A program made the translations under genes and the position numbers. Shown piece after piece: positions 52,734 through 60,880 of a DNA stretch of 64,000 nt (position 1 is the first letter of the stretch; the number at the start of each line of letters is the position of its first letter). Below the pieces are notes generated by a model. The model was given only the letters and a program-made list of their open reading frames with translations. It searched no databases and was not told where the DNA came from. The stretch covers positions 248,001-312,000 of the forward strand of contig NZ_JAADZW010000002.1 of the NCBI RefSeq assembly GCF_010645065.1. Reading direction: 5' to 3'. The stretch is from Flavobacterium fluviatile. Its GTDB lineage: Bacteria; Bacteroidota; Bacteroidia; Flavobacteriales; Flavobacteriaceae.

Positions 52734-55406
52734 TTAAAATTGTTGTCCAATAATAAAATGTATTTCCTGCCCATGGGCTTTAGTTTCTCCTGGCTGAGCA
52801 TCAAACCCATAACCAAAATCAATACCCAGTAATCCAAATGCAGGCATAAATACACGCAAACCAAAACCGGCAGAACGATACAAATCAAATGGATTATAAT
52901 TCTTAAATCCGTCATAAGACGCTCCTGCTTCTAAAAACGTAAGGGCATAAATAGAAGCTGATGGTTTGAGCGTGATTGGGTAACGTAATTCCATAGAGAA
53001 TTTATTATAAATCGTTGCTCCAACTTGTTGCCCTAAACTATTAACAGGAGTCAAAGAGTTGTTTTCGTACCCTCTTAATCCAATTGTTTCCCTACCATCC
53101 ATAGAATAGTTGGCCATACCATCACCACCTAAATAAAAACGTTCAAAAGGAACAATACCTCTGGCCTGATTGTAAGCGCCCATGAAACCAAATTCGGTTA
53201 ATGTTCTTAAAACTAATTTACCATAGACTTTATTATACCAGTCTGCCCTAAATTTAATTTTATAGTATTCCAGCCAGTTGTATTTTTGCTGATCGACTTT
53301 TGCCTGATCGGTATCTGCGCTAGCGAAATCAGATCCAACGCTATTATAAAGTATCTGGCCTGTTGAGTCTGTGCCAAGTATATTTACATAGTCCCCATTG
53401 GTTAATGGTTTCCCATTTGCATCACTTCGATCTTCCCCAGTATATTGTGTTTTGTATTCTTTCTGATTTCCTAAGTCAGAATAATCAATACCATTAAACA
53501 ATGAATAAGGAGGTGTTATTTTGGCAGAAACACTAAATTCGGAACCGTAAGTAGGGAATATAGGGTTGACACCTTTGTTGCTTCTTGTTAATCCAATGGT
53601 ATAAGCTAAGTTTCTGGATGACCCGTTACCAAAAGTAAATAATCCGGTAAAATAATTGTTCAGATCATAATGCTGGTAACTTACAGACTGAGATAGTACG
53701 AAATAATCATCAGGAACCGTTAATCTTTTTGCAAGTCCAACTTGTACCGTAAAAATATTGAAACTCTGATCTTTATTTACATTTCGGCCATAACTGTAAT
53801 TGAATTGCTTACTGTAAGAGATAGAGGAGCTAAATTGTACCGGTTTTTTTCCACCAAACCAAGGCTCAGAGAACGACACGCTATAGGTCTGAAAATAAGT
53901 ACTTCCTTGTAAACGCAGGGATACTTTTTGACCATCTCCCATTGGCAATGGCTTGTAAGCCTCTTTCTTAAACATATTTCTTGCCGAAAAGTTGTTGAAA
54001 GATAATCCCAACGTACCTATGAAACCGCCGCCGCCATAACCACCCTGCAACTCGACCTGGCTGGAACCTTTTTCGACCAAATTGTATTCGATATCTACTG
54101 TTCCGGCTGCGGCATCTACATTTTTAAATTTAGGATCAATTGCTTCCGGATCAAAAAATCCTAATTGTCCAATTTCACGAATGGTTCTAACTAATAATTC
54201 TTTACTGTATTTTTCGCCCGGCTTGGTTCTTAGTTCACGATAGATAACATGATCATTCGTTTTATCATTTCCAACTACTGATATTTTATTGAAATAAGCA
54301 ATCGGTCCTTCTGTAATTCTAATTTCAAAATCTATGGTGTCATTTGCAGTTCTTGTTTCTACGGCATTAATGTTAGAAAACAAGTAACCATTATTTTGAT
54401 AAAGGTTGGTGATGTCTTCACCGTCAGGTTTGGTTTTGTCTGCAATACGTTTTTCAAGCAAAACACCATTATAGGTTTCACCTTTTTTGATTCCTAAATA
54501 GCGATTAAGCTGTTGATCAGAGTAAACGGTATTTCCTAAAAATTTTATATTTCCGAAGTAATATTTGTTTCCTTCCTCCAGATTAATTTTAATAGCGAGC
54601 ATGTTATTTTCCTTATTATAAGTGACAGAGTCATATATAATACGGGCATCACGATATCCTTTTTCTTTATAGGATGCAATAACTTTTTCTAAATCGGTTT
54701 TGTATTTCTCCGGAATAAATTTTGAAGCTTTCAGTACACGAAATACATTTTTTTGTTTCGTGTCTTTCATAGCACTTCTTAACTGACTGTCAGTAAGTTG
54801 TTTATTTCCTGTAAAGTCAATACTGCTGATTTTTACCTTGTCTCCTTTATCTACACGGACAAGCATATTTACATTGTTTCCTGCAGTAGTGTCAGGAGTA
54901 GTCGTAATGGTAACTTTGGTGTTATAAAAACCTTCTTTTTTATATTTGTTTTCGATGTAATTTTTTGTCGTAGTGATTAGATTTTCGTTTACAATCTTGC
55001 TTTTTGTCAGATTGTTGTCTTTTATTAATCCTTCTACTTTACTCTTTTTAATACCAACAAATTTCACTTCGTTTAATTTAGGAAGTTCCACTATGTTTAA
55101 GTCTAAATAAATGCTGTCATTTTCGACTTTATTAACGTAAAAAGCAATTTCGTCAAAAAGACCAAGCTTTCCTAATTTCTTAATGGCACCACTAATTTCT
55201 TCTCCCGGAACAGTAATTTCCTGCCCTTTTTGAAGGCCTGAAAATGTGACAACGGTTTGTTCATTGAAGCTTATTTTACCAACAACAGAAACTTTTGCAA
55301 GTATATATTTTTTTCCCTGGTCAAAAGGGATTCTTTCCTGAGCTTTTATTTGAGAAAAACTACCCAGAATAAACAGGGCAATCATTATTTGTATTTTTTT
55401 TTGCAA
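52734..55406 (-). CDS. bamA: Outer-membrane assembly factor BamA
   Basis: Central beta barrel of the BAM complex that folds outer-membrane proteins. The precursor has a signal region (QKKIQIMIALFILGSFSQIKAQ), five POTRA-like domains (about residues 25-440, for example VDKGDKVKISSIDFTGNKQLTDSQLRSAMKDT) and a C-terminal barrel ending FIIGQQF. The ORF extends to 55484 inside uppS, but those residues are hydrophilic and do not form a signal; GTG/TTG codons at 55409/55406 or ATG 55385 give a proper one. I use TTG 55406 (about 890 aa); the exact start is uncertain. It begins 10 bases after the uppS stop, linking prenyl carrier synthesis with barrel assembly. Confidence 0.95.
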   Translation of the reverse strand: MQKKIQIMIALFILGSFSQIKAQERIPFDQGKKYILAKVSVVGKISFNEQTVVTFSGLQKGQEITVPGEEISGAIKKLGKLGLFDEIAFYVNKVENDSIYLDLNIVELPKLNEVKFVGIKKSKVEGLIKDNNLTKSKIVNENLITTTKNYIENKYKKEGFYNTKVTITTTPDTTAGNNVNMLVRVDKGDKVKISSIDFTGNKQLTDSQLRSAMKDTKQKNVFRVLKASKFIPEKYKTDLEKVIASYKEKGYRDARIIYDSVTYNKENNMLAIKINLEEGNKYYFGNIKFLGNTVYSDQQLNRYLGIKKGETYNGVLLEKRIADKTKPDGEDITNLYQNNGYLFSNINAVETRTANDTIDFEIRITEGPIAYFNKISVVGNDKTNDHVIYRELRTKPGEKYSKELLVRTIREIGQLGFFDPEAIDPKFKNVDAAAGTVDIEYNLVEKGSSQVELQGGYGGGGFIGTLGLSFNNFSARNMFKKEAYKPLPMGDGQKVSLRLQGSTYFQTYSVSFSEPWFGGKKPVQFSSSISYSKQFNYSYGRNVNKDQSFNIFTVQVGLAKRLTVPDDYFVLSQSVSYQHYDLNNYFTGLFTFGNGSSRNLAYTIGLTRSNKGVNPIFPTYGSEFSVSAKITPPYSLFNGIDYSDLGNQKEYKTQYTGEDRSDANGKPLTNGDYVNILGTDSTGQILYNSVGSDFASADTDQAKVDQQKYNWLEYYKIKFRADWYNKVYGKLVLRTLTEFGFMGAYNQARGIVPFERFYLGGDGMANYSMDGRETIGLRGYENNSLTPVNSLGQQVGATIYNKFSMELRYPITLKPSASIYALTFLEAGASYDGFKNYNPFDLYRSAGFGLRVFMPAFGLLGIDFGYGFDAQPGETKAHGQEIHFIIGQQF

Positions 55407-55416
55407 CACTAAAGTA

Positions 55417-56157
55417 TTATTTAATTTGTTCACTGGTTTTTCCAAATCTGCGTTCTCTTTTTTGATAACTAATGATAGCCTCATATAAATGTTCTGCTTT
55501 AAAGTCCGGCCAGAGTATATCAGTAAAATATAATTCTGAATAGGCTATCTGCCATAGCAGGAAATTACTTATTCTGTGCTCTCCGCTTGTTCGTATTACT
55601 AAATCTACGTCAGGTAAATTTTGCGTGTAAAGATGCTCATTTATAATTGAATCGTCAATAGTGTCTATTGAAATTATATTATTTTTAACTTTATCACTAA
55701 TGACTTTGACGGCATTTACTAATTCCTCTCTCGAGCCGTAACTTAAGGCCAGTGTAAGGGTCAGGCCAGTATTATTTTTTGTCTGTTCAATTGTTTCTCT
55801 TAGCTGTTTTTGAGCAGATTCAGGCAGCTTTTCAAGATTACCGATAGCATTAAGTCTGATGTTGTTTTTCTGCATAGTAGGTAATTCCTGTTTTAAGGAA
55901 CTGCTCAATATTTTCATTAAAGCTTTTACTTCTAATTTGGGGCGGTTCCAGTTTTCTGAAGAAAAAGTATAAAGTGTAAGAAATTCAATCCCAAGTTCGG
56001 TGCAAGCTTTGATAATTCCTTTTACTGAATTAGAGCCATTTTCATGTCCAAATACACGAATTAATCCTTGTTGTTTTGCCCAACGACCATTTCCGTCCAT
56101 AATAATGGCAAGATGCCTTGGTAAATTTGTCTTATCTATAGATTCTAGTAAATTCAT
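55417..56157 (-). CDS. uppS: Undecaprenyl diphosphate synthase (isoprenyl transferase)
   Basis: Makes the C55 lipid carrier for peptidoglycan and surface glycans by cis-prenyl condensation of isopentenyl diphosphate. The catalytic Asp is D21 in IIMDGNGRWAKQQG, and the C-terminal signature DLVIRTSGEHRISNFLLWQIAYSELYF is complete. The start at 56157 (MNLLESIDKTNLPRHLAI) lies 1 base past the DUF6089 stop; an ATG at 56190 would give a longer N-terminus overlapping the upstream gene. Length 246 aa is normal. It is followed by bamA, a frequent pairing in Bacteroidota. Confidence 0.96.
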   Translation of the reverse strand: MNLLESIDKTNLPRHLAIIMDGNGRWAKQQGLIRVFGHENGSNSVKGIIKACTELGIEFLTLYTFSSENWNRPKLEVKALMKILSSSLKQELPTMQKNNIRLNAIGNLEKLPESAQKQLRETIEQTKNNTGLTLTLALSYGSREELVNAVKVISDKVKNNIISIDTIDDSIINEHLYTQNLPDVDLVIRTSGEHRISNFLLWQIAYSELYFTDILWPDFKAEHLYEAIISYQKRERRFGKTSEQIK

Positions 56158-56158
56158 T

Positions 56159-56842
56159 TTATTCTGCGCAATAGCAAGGTTTTTGTCCAAAGGTATATGT
56201 TAATGTAACTCCGGTAAAAACATACCAGTCATTATTGTTTAAATTCCCAAAACGATTATCTGAAAAAGATTCATTTTTAGGATTGCTTCCGTCTATGTTG
56301 TCTGTAAAGGTATAACGTGCCCCGATTTCAGCTGCTAAAACAAAATCACGGCTGATGTTTGATTTTATTCCTAATATAATAGGTATAGCAAATGAGCCGG
56401 ATGAATCATATTTTTCAGTTATTCCGTTTTCTATATATAATTCATCATATCGGAAATAATTTAAGCCTGAAAATATATAGGGTGTGATTTTTAGATCTTC
56501 ATCATGTAAATTAAAGTCGAAGAAATTAAATTCAAGTCCTGCAGAAAGTTCCCTTACATTGTTTTTAAAACTAAAACCTCTTTTGTTTCGTGACGATTCC
56601 TCTGATTTTGAGTCCTTCCCTGCGATTGTGGAGTTAGTAAATGAAAAACGATAAGAATGGCGAGGGCTTTTATTCCATTTATATAAAACACCAACGGCAA
56701 GCTTATCAGGAGCTATATAAGTTGTGCTCCCAACATCTCCGATAAAGTTGCTTCCGCCAAGAAAAACGCCAATCTCATGTATTTGAGCGTTGAGTGTAAT
56801 AAAGGGGAAAAAACATAACAATAAATTAAAAATTTTCTTCAT
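56159..56842 (-). CDS. DUF6089 outer-membrane beta-barrel protein
   Basis: A 227-residue exported barrel with signal peptide (about 1-19, ending LNAQ). It begins HEIGVFLGGSNFIGDVGSTTYIAPDKLAVGVLYKWN, the usual DUF6089 start, then PRHSYRFSFTNSTIAG and ends YTFGQKPCYCAE with two Cys at the end. Function unknown; members are small outer-membrane proteins of Bacteroidota usually next to uppS and bamA, suggesting a role in outer-membrane biogenesis. It leads the operon DUF6089-uppS-bamA-ompH-ompH. Confidence 0.85.
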   Translation of the reverse strand: MKKIFNLLLCFFPFITLNAQIHEIGVFLGGSNFIGDVGSTTYIAPDKLAVGVLYKWNKSPRHSYRFSFTNSTIAGKDSKSEESSRNKRGFSFKNNVRELSAGLEFNFFDFNLHDEDLKITPYIFSGLNYFRYDELYIENGITEKYDSSGSFAIPIILGIKSNISRDFVLAAEIGARYTFTDNIDGSNPKNESFSDNRFGNLNNNDWYVFTGVTLTYTFGQKPCYCAE

Positions 56843-56860
56843 TTAATTCAGAATTGCGTG

Positions 56861-56889
56861 CAAATATAATAATTATCAATACGAATCAA
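56861..56889 (-). promoter_or_regulatory. Promoter of the bamA operon: TTG-N18-TATATTTG (minus strand)
   Basis: On the minus strand, -33 TTG (56887-56889) and a perfect -7 TATATTTG (56861-56868), 18 bases before the DUF6089 start at 56842. Confidence 0.55.
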
Positions 56890-57014
56890 CGTTCCTTTAG
56901 ATAAATGTGTCTTTTTTTAAATTTACTGTATGGTTTTGAGACATTTGATGAAGATTCGATATATGCAAAACGAGAAAAAGTACTATTATCGTATAGTTGA
57001 AATCTGTAAAAAAA

Positions 57015-57902
57015 TTAATTCCTTTTATCTTCTCCCCAAAGCAATTTTTTTCTGAGTGTTTTAAGGAAAGTTTCGCCTGGAATTTCAACCATTTTAATTT
57101 TAAAATCTGTTTTTTTTATAGTTAAAATGGATTCATTTTTAATAGATGCTATTCGCGAATCCAGTGATACTAAATATTGGTCCTCTCTTCCGGAAACACG
57201 AAGTTTTATTTCTGTATCATCAGGTATAACTAAAGGTCTTGCGTTTAAATTATGAGGAGCAATAGGAGTAATGACCAGACTTTTTACGTCAGGAGTTAGT
57301 ATTGGTCCGCCACAGCTTAACGAATATCCTGTAGAACCTGTAGGAGTTGATAAAATAAGCCCGTCTGCCCAGTATGAATTTAAATATTCGTTATTTAGGT
57401 AAGTTTCAACCGTAATCATGGAAGTTGTATCTTTTCGGCTAACAGTAACTTCATTCATTGCAAAATTTAAATCATCTTCGATAGCGTCGTTTTTTGGGTC
57501 GCAGGTAAGGCTTAACAAGGTTCTTTCAGAGATAGTATAATTTTTATCAATCACAAACTGCAAAAAGTCATCAATACTGTCTTTTGGAACTGTTGCGAGA
57601 AAGCCTAATCTTCCTGCATTAATCCCTAATATTGGTACACCTGAATTACGAACTAAACTGGCGGCCCTTAAAATAGTTCCGTCGCCTCCAATGCTAAGCA
57701 GCATTTCGAAACTATTGTCAAGTTTTGTTTTTCCTGAGAAAGTTTTATATTCTTTTTTGATTAATTGTTTCTCGTAAAGTATGCTCAGAAAGTTTTCTTC
57801 AATAACCATTTCGACATTATTATTGTTGAAAAACACAAAAATATCTTTGATGATGGGTTCGGTACTGTTTTGATAATACTGTCCGTAAATGGCTACTTTC
57901 AT
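57015..57902 (-). CDS. nadK: NAD kinase
   Basis: Phosphorylates NAD to NADP, the only source of NADP in most bacteria. The catalytic motif is GGDGT at residues 72-76 (LLSIGGDGTILRAASL), with GINAGRLGFLATV and LSTPTGSTGYSLSCGGPI, both part of the nucleotide-binding core. The 295-residue length is normal. It is oriented the same way as the CBS protein gene upstream (57991-58650) and separated from it by a repeat-rich 88-base gap. Confidence 0.97.
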   Translation of the reverse strand: MKVAIYGQYYQNSTEPIIKDIFVFFNNNNVEMVIEENFLSILYEKQLIKKEYKTFSGKTKLDNSFEMLLSIGGDGTILRAASLVRNSGVPILGINAGRLGFLATVPKDSIDDFLQFVIDKNYTISERTLLSLTCDPKNDAIEDDLNFAMNEVTVSRKDTTSMITVETYLNNEYLNSYWADGLILSTPTGSTGYSLSCGGPILTPDVKSLVITPIAPHNLNARPLVIPDDTEIKLRVSGREDQYLVSLDSRIASIKNESILTIKKTDFKIKMVEIPGETFLKTLRKKLLWGEDKRN

Positions 57903-57990
57903 TTTGTTAAGTTAGATAATGAGAAAAATTTAGTAATGTGCCAATGTAAAAATTATCTAATTGACTGATTTTCTAATTGTCACATTATAA
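57903..57990. repeat. Repeat-rich gap between nadK and the CBS gene
   Basis: AATGTGCCAAT (57935-57945) pairs with ATTGTCACATT (57976-57986) at 10 of 11 positions. In between, TCTAATTG-type octamers occur twice, with TTAGATAAT/ATTATCTAA (57911-57919 and 57952-57960) forming an outer 9-bp pair. This phrase repetition looks like a dispersed flavobacterial intergenic element. Confidence 0.5.
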
Positions 57991-58650
57991 TTATATATTA
58001 AGGTATTTGTCTAAATAATCAGAACGCTCTTTCAGACTATTGATATAGGTGTCTTCCTGGTGCTCTGAGATAATCTCGTAATTGTATCTTCTGAAAGTCT
58101 GAATGATTTCATTCATTGGGCCTACACCAATTTTTACTGTAATGTTAACATTTTCTAAGTCGGCTTCAGATATAAAACAGCCGAGGATTTTACCATTATT
58201 GCTTTCTACGATTTGGGCTACCTGTGCCATTGAATAATCCAAAAGCCCTTTTTGAACAATAATAATGCCTCCCTGTTCTTTTAAAAATGGAGTTTCCTGA
58301 AAAAATTTCATTATATCTTCTATTTCATAATAGCCAACATATATGTTATTTTCGTCAAGTATCGGAATTATATTTGTATGATTTTTGGCAAAAATCTCTA
58401 ATACGTCCAGCCAAATCATTGATTTTCTTGCAAAAAAACGTTCTAAAGTATATTTGTAATCAATTACTTTTTTGTCAGTGTCAAAGGTTTCGACATCGTC
58501 TGCGGCAATACTTCCTATGAAAATTCCTTCTTCCACAACAGGAAAATGAGAAAAATTTAAATCAGCAAAAAAGTCCTGAACAGATGCTATTGTTTCCTGA
58601 CTGTCGATGGCTCTAAAATCGTTGGTGATATAGTTGGTAATTTCTGTCAT
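57991..58650 (-). CDS. CBS-domain protein with C-terminal ACT-like region
   Basis: A 219-residue soluble protein. Two CBS motifs occupy about residues 8-135 (SHFPVVEEGIFIGSIAADDVETF and TNIIPILDENNIYVGYYEIEDIMKF). The C-terminal part (about 140-215) has the pattern GGIIIVQKGLLDYSMAQVAQIVESNNGKILGCFISEA, which resembles an ACT-type ligand-binding domain. No enzyme domain is present, so a nucleotide- or amino-acid-sensing role is inferred. It is transcribed toward nadK and divergently from pdxJ. Confidence 0.87.
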   Translation of the reverse strand: MTEITNYITNDFRAIDSQETIASVQDFFADLNFSHFPVVEEGIFIGSIAADDVETFDTDKKVIDYKYTLERFFARKSMIWLDVLEIFAKNHTNIIPILDENNIYVGYYEIEDIMKFFQETPFLKEQGGIIIVQKGLLDYSMAQVAQIVESNNGKILGCFISEADLENVNITVKIGVGPMNEIIQTFRRYNYEIISEHQEDTYINSLKERSDYLDKYLNI

Positions 58651-58716
58651 AAGTAGTTAGAGGAATTTTGATGCAAAATAATCAAAAAATAGCAAAAAAC
58701 GCTACGTTTTACTTTG

Positions 58717-58724
58717 TATTTTTG
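58717..58724 (+). promoter_or_regulatory. -7 element (TATTTTTG) of pdxJ
   Basis: Perfect TAnnTTTG, 42 bases before ATG 58767. Confidence 0.45.
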
Positions 58725-58766
58725 CCATTACAAATATAATGTTACCAGAATTAATAATCTATTTAT

Positions 58767-59480
58767 ATGACAAAATTAAGTGTAAATATCAATAAAATAG
58801 CAACTTTGCGTAATGCACGCGGAGGCAATGTCCCTGATTTGTTAAAAGTAGCCGCCGATATTCAAAAATTTGGCGGACAGGGAATCACAATTCATCCGCG
58901 ACCGGATGAGCGCCATATTCGTTATCAGGATGCCCGTGATTTAAAAGCAATTGTCACTACTGAATACAATATTGAAGGAAATCCGCAGCATAATTTTATT
59001 GATTTGGTTCTAGAATGCAAACCGGATCAGGTTACGCTGGTTCCGGATGCAATTGGCGCCATTACCTCTTCTGCCGGCTGGGACACTATAAATAATCAGG
59101 CTTATTTAACCGAGGTCATTCAGGAGTTTCAAAGAAACGGAATCAGGACTTCGATTTTTGTTGATCCGGTTTTGGAAATGATTGAGGGTGCTAAAAAAAC
59201 AGGGACAGACAGAATTGAATTGTACACGGAAGCTTTTGCTCATCAATACGATTTAGGGAATAAAAACGGAATCGATCCTTATATAAAAGCTGCAGAATTA
59301 GCAAATGATTTAGGTTTGGGAATCAACGCAGGACACGATTTAAGTCTGGATAATATTCAGTTTTTTAAACAAAACATTCCGGGATTATTGGAAGTTTCTA
59401 TTGGTCACGCCTTAATTTCAGAAGCACTTTATCTTGGCCTGGATAACGTGGTTAATATGTATTTGAATAAATTAAAGTAA
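58767..59480 (+). CDS. pdxJ: Pyridoxine 5'-phosphate synthase
   Basis: Condenses 1-deoxyxylulose-5-phosphate with 3-amino-1-hydroxyacetone-1-phosphate, the last ring-forming step of DXP-dependent vitamin B6 synthesis. The TIM-barrel motifs are clear: LSVNINKIATLRNARGG at the start, ITIHPRPDERHI (catalytic His), KPDQVTLVPDA, and INAGHDLSLDNI with EVSIGHALISEAL near the end. Length 237 aa is normal. It is monocistronic; a repeat-like intergenic sequence separates it from the hydrolase. Confidence 0.97.
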   Translation: MTKLSVNINKIATLRNARGGNVPDLLKVAADIQKFGGQGITIHPRPDERHIRYQDARDLKAIVTTEYNIEGNPQHNFIDLVLECKPDQVTLVPDAIGAITSSAGWDTINNQAYLTEVIQEFQRNGIRTSIFVDPVLEMIEGAKKTGTDRIELYTEAFAHQYDLGNKNGIDPYIKAAELANDLGLGINAGHDLSLDNIQFFKQNIPGLLEVSIGHALISEALYLGLDNVVNMYLNKLK

Positions 59481-59492
59481 GATTTTGAAGAA

Positions 59493-59590
59493 GAGCTATT
59501 TCTCAGAGATACACAAAAAAAACACAGAGGTTCTCAAAGAAAATTTTGTGCTTCTCTGTGTGAAAACTTTGTAATCTTTGCGGAATGAAT
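59493..59590. repeat. Intergenic repeat with CTCTGTGTG / CTTTGTAATCTTTGCGG phrases
   Basis: ACACAGAG (59522-59529) and CTCTGTGT (59554-59561) form an inverted pair with CAAAGAAAATTTTG between them, followed by reiterated CTTTG units ending TAATCTTTGCGG, a -7-like motif. It resembles phrase-type intergenic repeats I recall from many Bacteroidota genomes and may serve as the hydrolase promoter. Confidence 0.5.
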
Positions 59591-59612
59591 TTTTTAATAA
59601 AAAATAATTAAG

Positions 59613-60377
59613 ATGTTATACTCAAAAATAGAAGGTGAAGGAAAACCTTTCGTTATTATGCATGGTTTTCTGGGAAAGTCTGATAACTGGAAGACACTGG
59701 CAGGGCAATATGTAGAAGCCGGATTTCAGGTTCATATTTTAGACTTAAGAAATCACGGACGCAGTTTTCATTCTGACGAATGGAGTTACGAGGCCATGTC
59801 TCAGGATATCTTTGAATATTGTCAGGCAAATAATTTAGATAAAATTGATTTGCTTGGGCATTCCATGGGCGGAAAAGTAGCGATGCTTTTCGCAGCAACA
59901 CATCCCGAAATTGTAGATAAATTAATTGTGGCAGATATTGGTCCAAAATTCTACAAACAGCATCATCAGGATATTCTGGCGGGATTAAATGCAGTTGATT
60001 TTTCAGTAAAACCTGGCCGTGCCGATGTTGAAGAAATAGTCTCTCAATATGTTTCTGATTTAGGAACACGCCAGTTTTTGCTTAAAAATTTGTATTGGAA
60101 GGAGCCCGGACAACTGGCTTTTCGTTTTAATCTTGAAGTTTTTAATAATAATCCCGATGCAATAGGGAAGCCGCTGGCTGAAGGTTTGGTTTTCGATAAG
60201 CCAACTTTGTTTATTCGTGGCGGGGAATCCAGGTATATTTTAGATTCGGATGTTGATGCAATTAGAGGTTATTTTCCAAATTTACAATTAGAAACCATTC
60301 CAAATGCAGGACACTGGCTTCATGCTGAAAATCCGAAAATGTTTTTTGACTTTACAACTGCTTTTTTGAAATCATAA
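59613..60377 (+). CDS. Alpha/beta-fold hydrolase (YbfF-like esterase)
   Basis: A 254-residue soluble hydrolase. The nucleophile elbow is GHSMGG with S84, the oxyanion-side motif is HGFLGKSDNW (residues 17-26), the acid is D211 or D213 and the catalytic His is H234 (NAGHWLHAE). The fold and HGFLG, DLRNHGRS motifs match YbfF-type esterases that act on short acyl esters or acyl-CoA. The true substrate is unknown. It has a repeat-derived candidate promoter and precedes the holin-like gene by 45 bases. Confidence 0.92.
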   Translation: MLYSKIEGEGKPFVIMHGFLGKSDNWKTLAGQYVEAGFQVHILDLRNHGRSFHSDEWSYEAMSQDIFEYCQANNLDKIDLLGHSMGGKVAMLFAATHPEIVDKLIVADIGPKFYKQHHQDILAGLNAVDFSVKPGRADVEEIVSQYVSDLGTRQFLLKNLYWKEPGQLAFRFNLEVFNNNPDAIGKPLAEGLVFDKPTLFIRGGESRYILDSDVDAIRGYFPNLQLETIPNAGHWLHAENPKMFFDFTTAFLKS

Positions 60378-60422
60378 TTAAAAAAAACAGTATTTTTAAC
60401 TGAAATTTAAATCAGAAAAACT

Positions 60423-60770
60423 ATGAAAATATTACTTAGACTTCTTGTTACTGCTGCTTTGGTTTTGTTGTTATCTAACGTATTGTCCGGCGTTCACGTT
60501 GCCAGTTTTGGAACAGCAGTTATTGTTGCAATAGTTTTAGGTTTATTAAATCTGTTTATTAAACCTATTTTAGTAGTACTCACATTGCCGGTTACGGTGA
60601 TTACACTGGGGTTGTTTTTGCTTGTTATAAATGCCATAATTATTTTGTTGTGTACAAAGATTGTCGGTGGTTTTGCTGTTGATTCCTTCTGGACAGCATT
60701 AGTATTCAGTGTTATTTTGTCTATACTGCAATCAATCACCTATAAAATAGTAGGGGACGATAAAAAATAA
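60423..60770 (+). CDS. Phage holin family 4-type membrane protein
   Basis: A 115-residue protein with four hydrophobic helices (about 5-22, 26-46, 50-75 and 90-108) that matches the Phage_holin_4 superfamily (YvlD-like). FGTAVIVAIVLGLLNLFIKPILVVLTLPVTVITLGLFLLVINAIIILL is the signature. The name comes from weak similarity to holins; chromosomal YvlD-like proteins in non-phage settings are membrane proteins of unknown role. No phage genes are near, so I do not read this as prophage. Confidence 0.88.
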   Translation: MKILLRLLVTAALVLLLSNVLSGVHVASFGTAVIVAIVLGLLNLFIKPILVVLTLPVTVITLGLFLLVINAIIILLCTKIVGGFAVDSFWTALVFSVILSILQSITYKIVGDDKK

Positions 60771-60815
60771 AATACAAAGCGTTCAAAAGCGCTTCAAATA
60801 CAATACATTAAAAAC

Positions 60816-60853
60816 TTGGCTGGGTTGCAAAAATTTTATAATTTTGCAACCCA
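60816..60853 (+). promoter_or_regulatory. Promoter of tig (TTG-N20-TAATTTTG) overlapped by an inverted repeat
   Basis: -33 TTG at 60816-60818 and -7 TAATTTTG at 60839-60846. A 12-bp perfect inverted repeat, TGGGTTGCAAAA (60821-60832) with TTTTGCAACCCA (60842-60853), brackets and enters the -7 element. It could be an operator, a 5' leader hairpin or a terminator of the upstream gene. Confidence 0.5.
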
Positions 60854-60880
60854 ATTTTATTATGTAAATTAAAGAAGAAG

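Noticed and set aside
60423..60770. Prophage remnant suggested by the holin-like protein
   Set aside because: No lysin, integrase or structural phage gene is near; the family is common on chromosomes.
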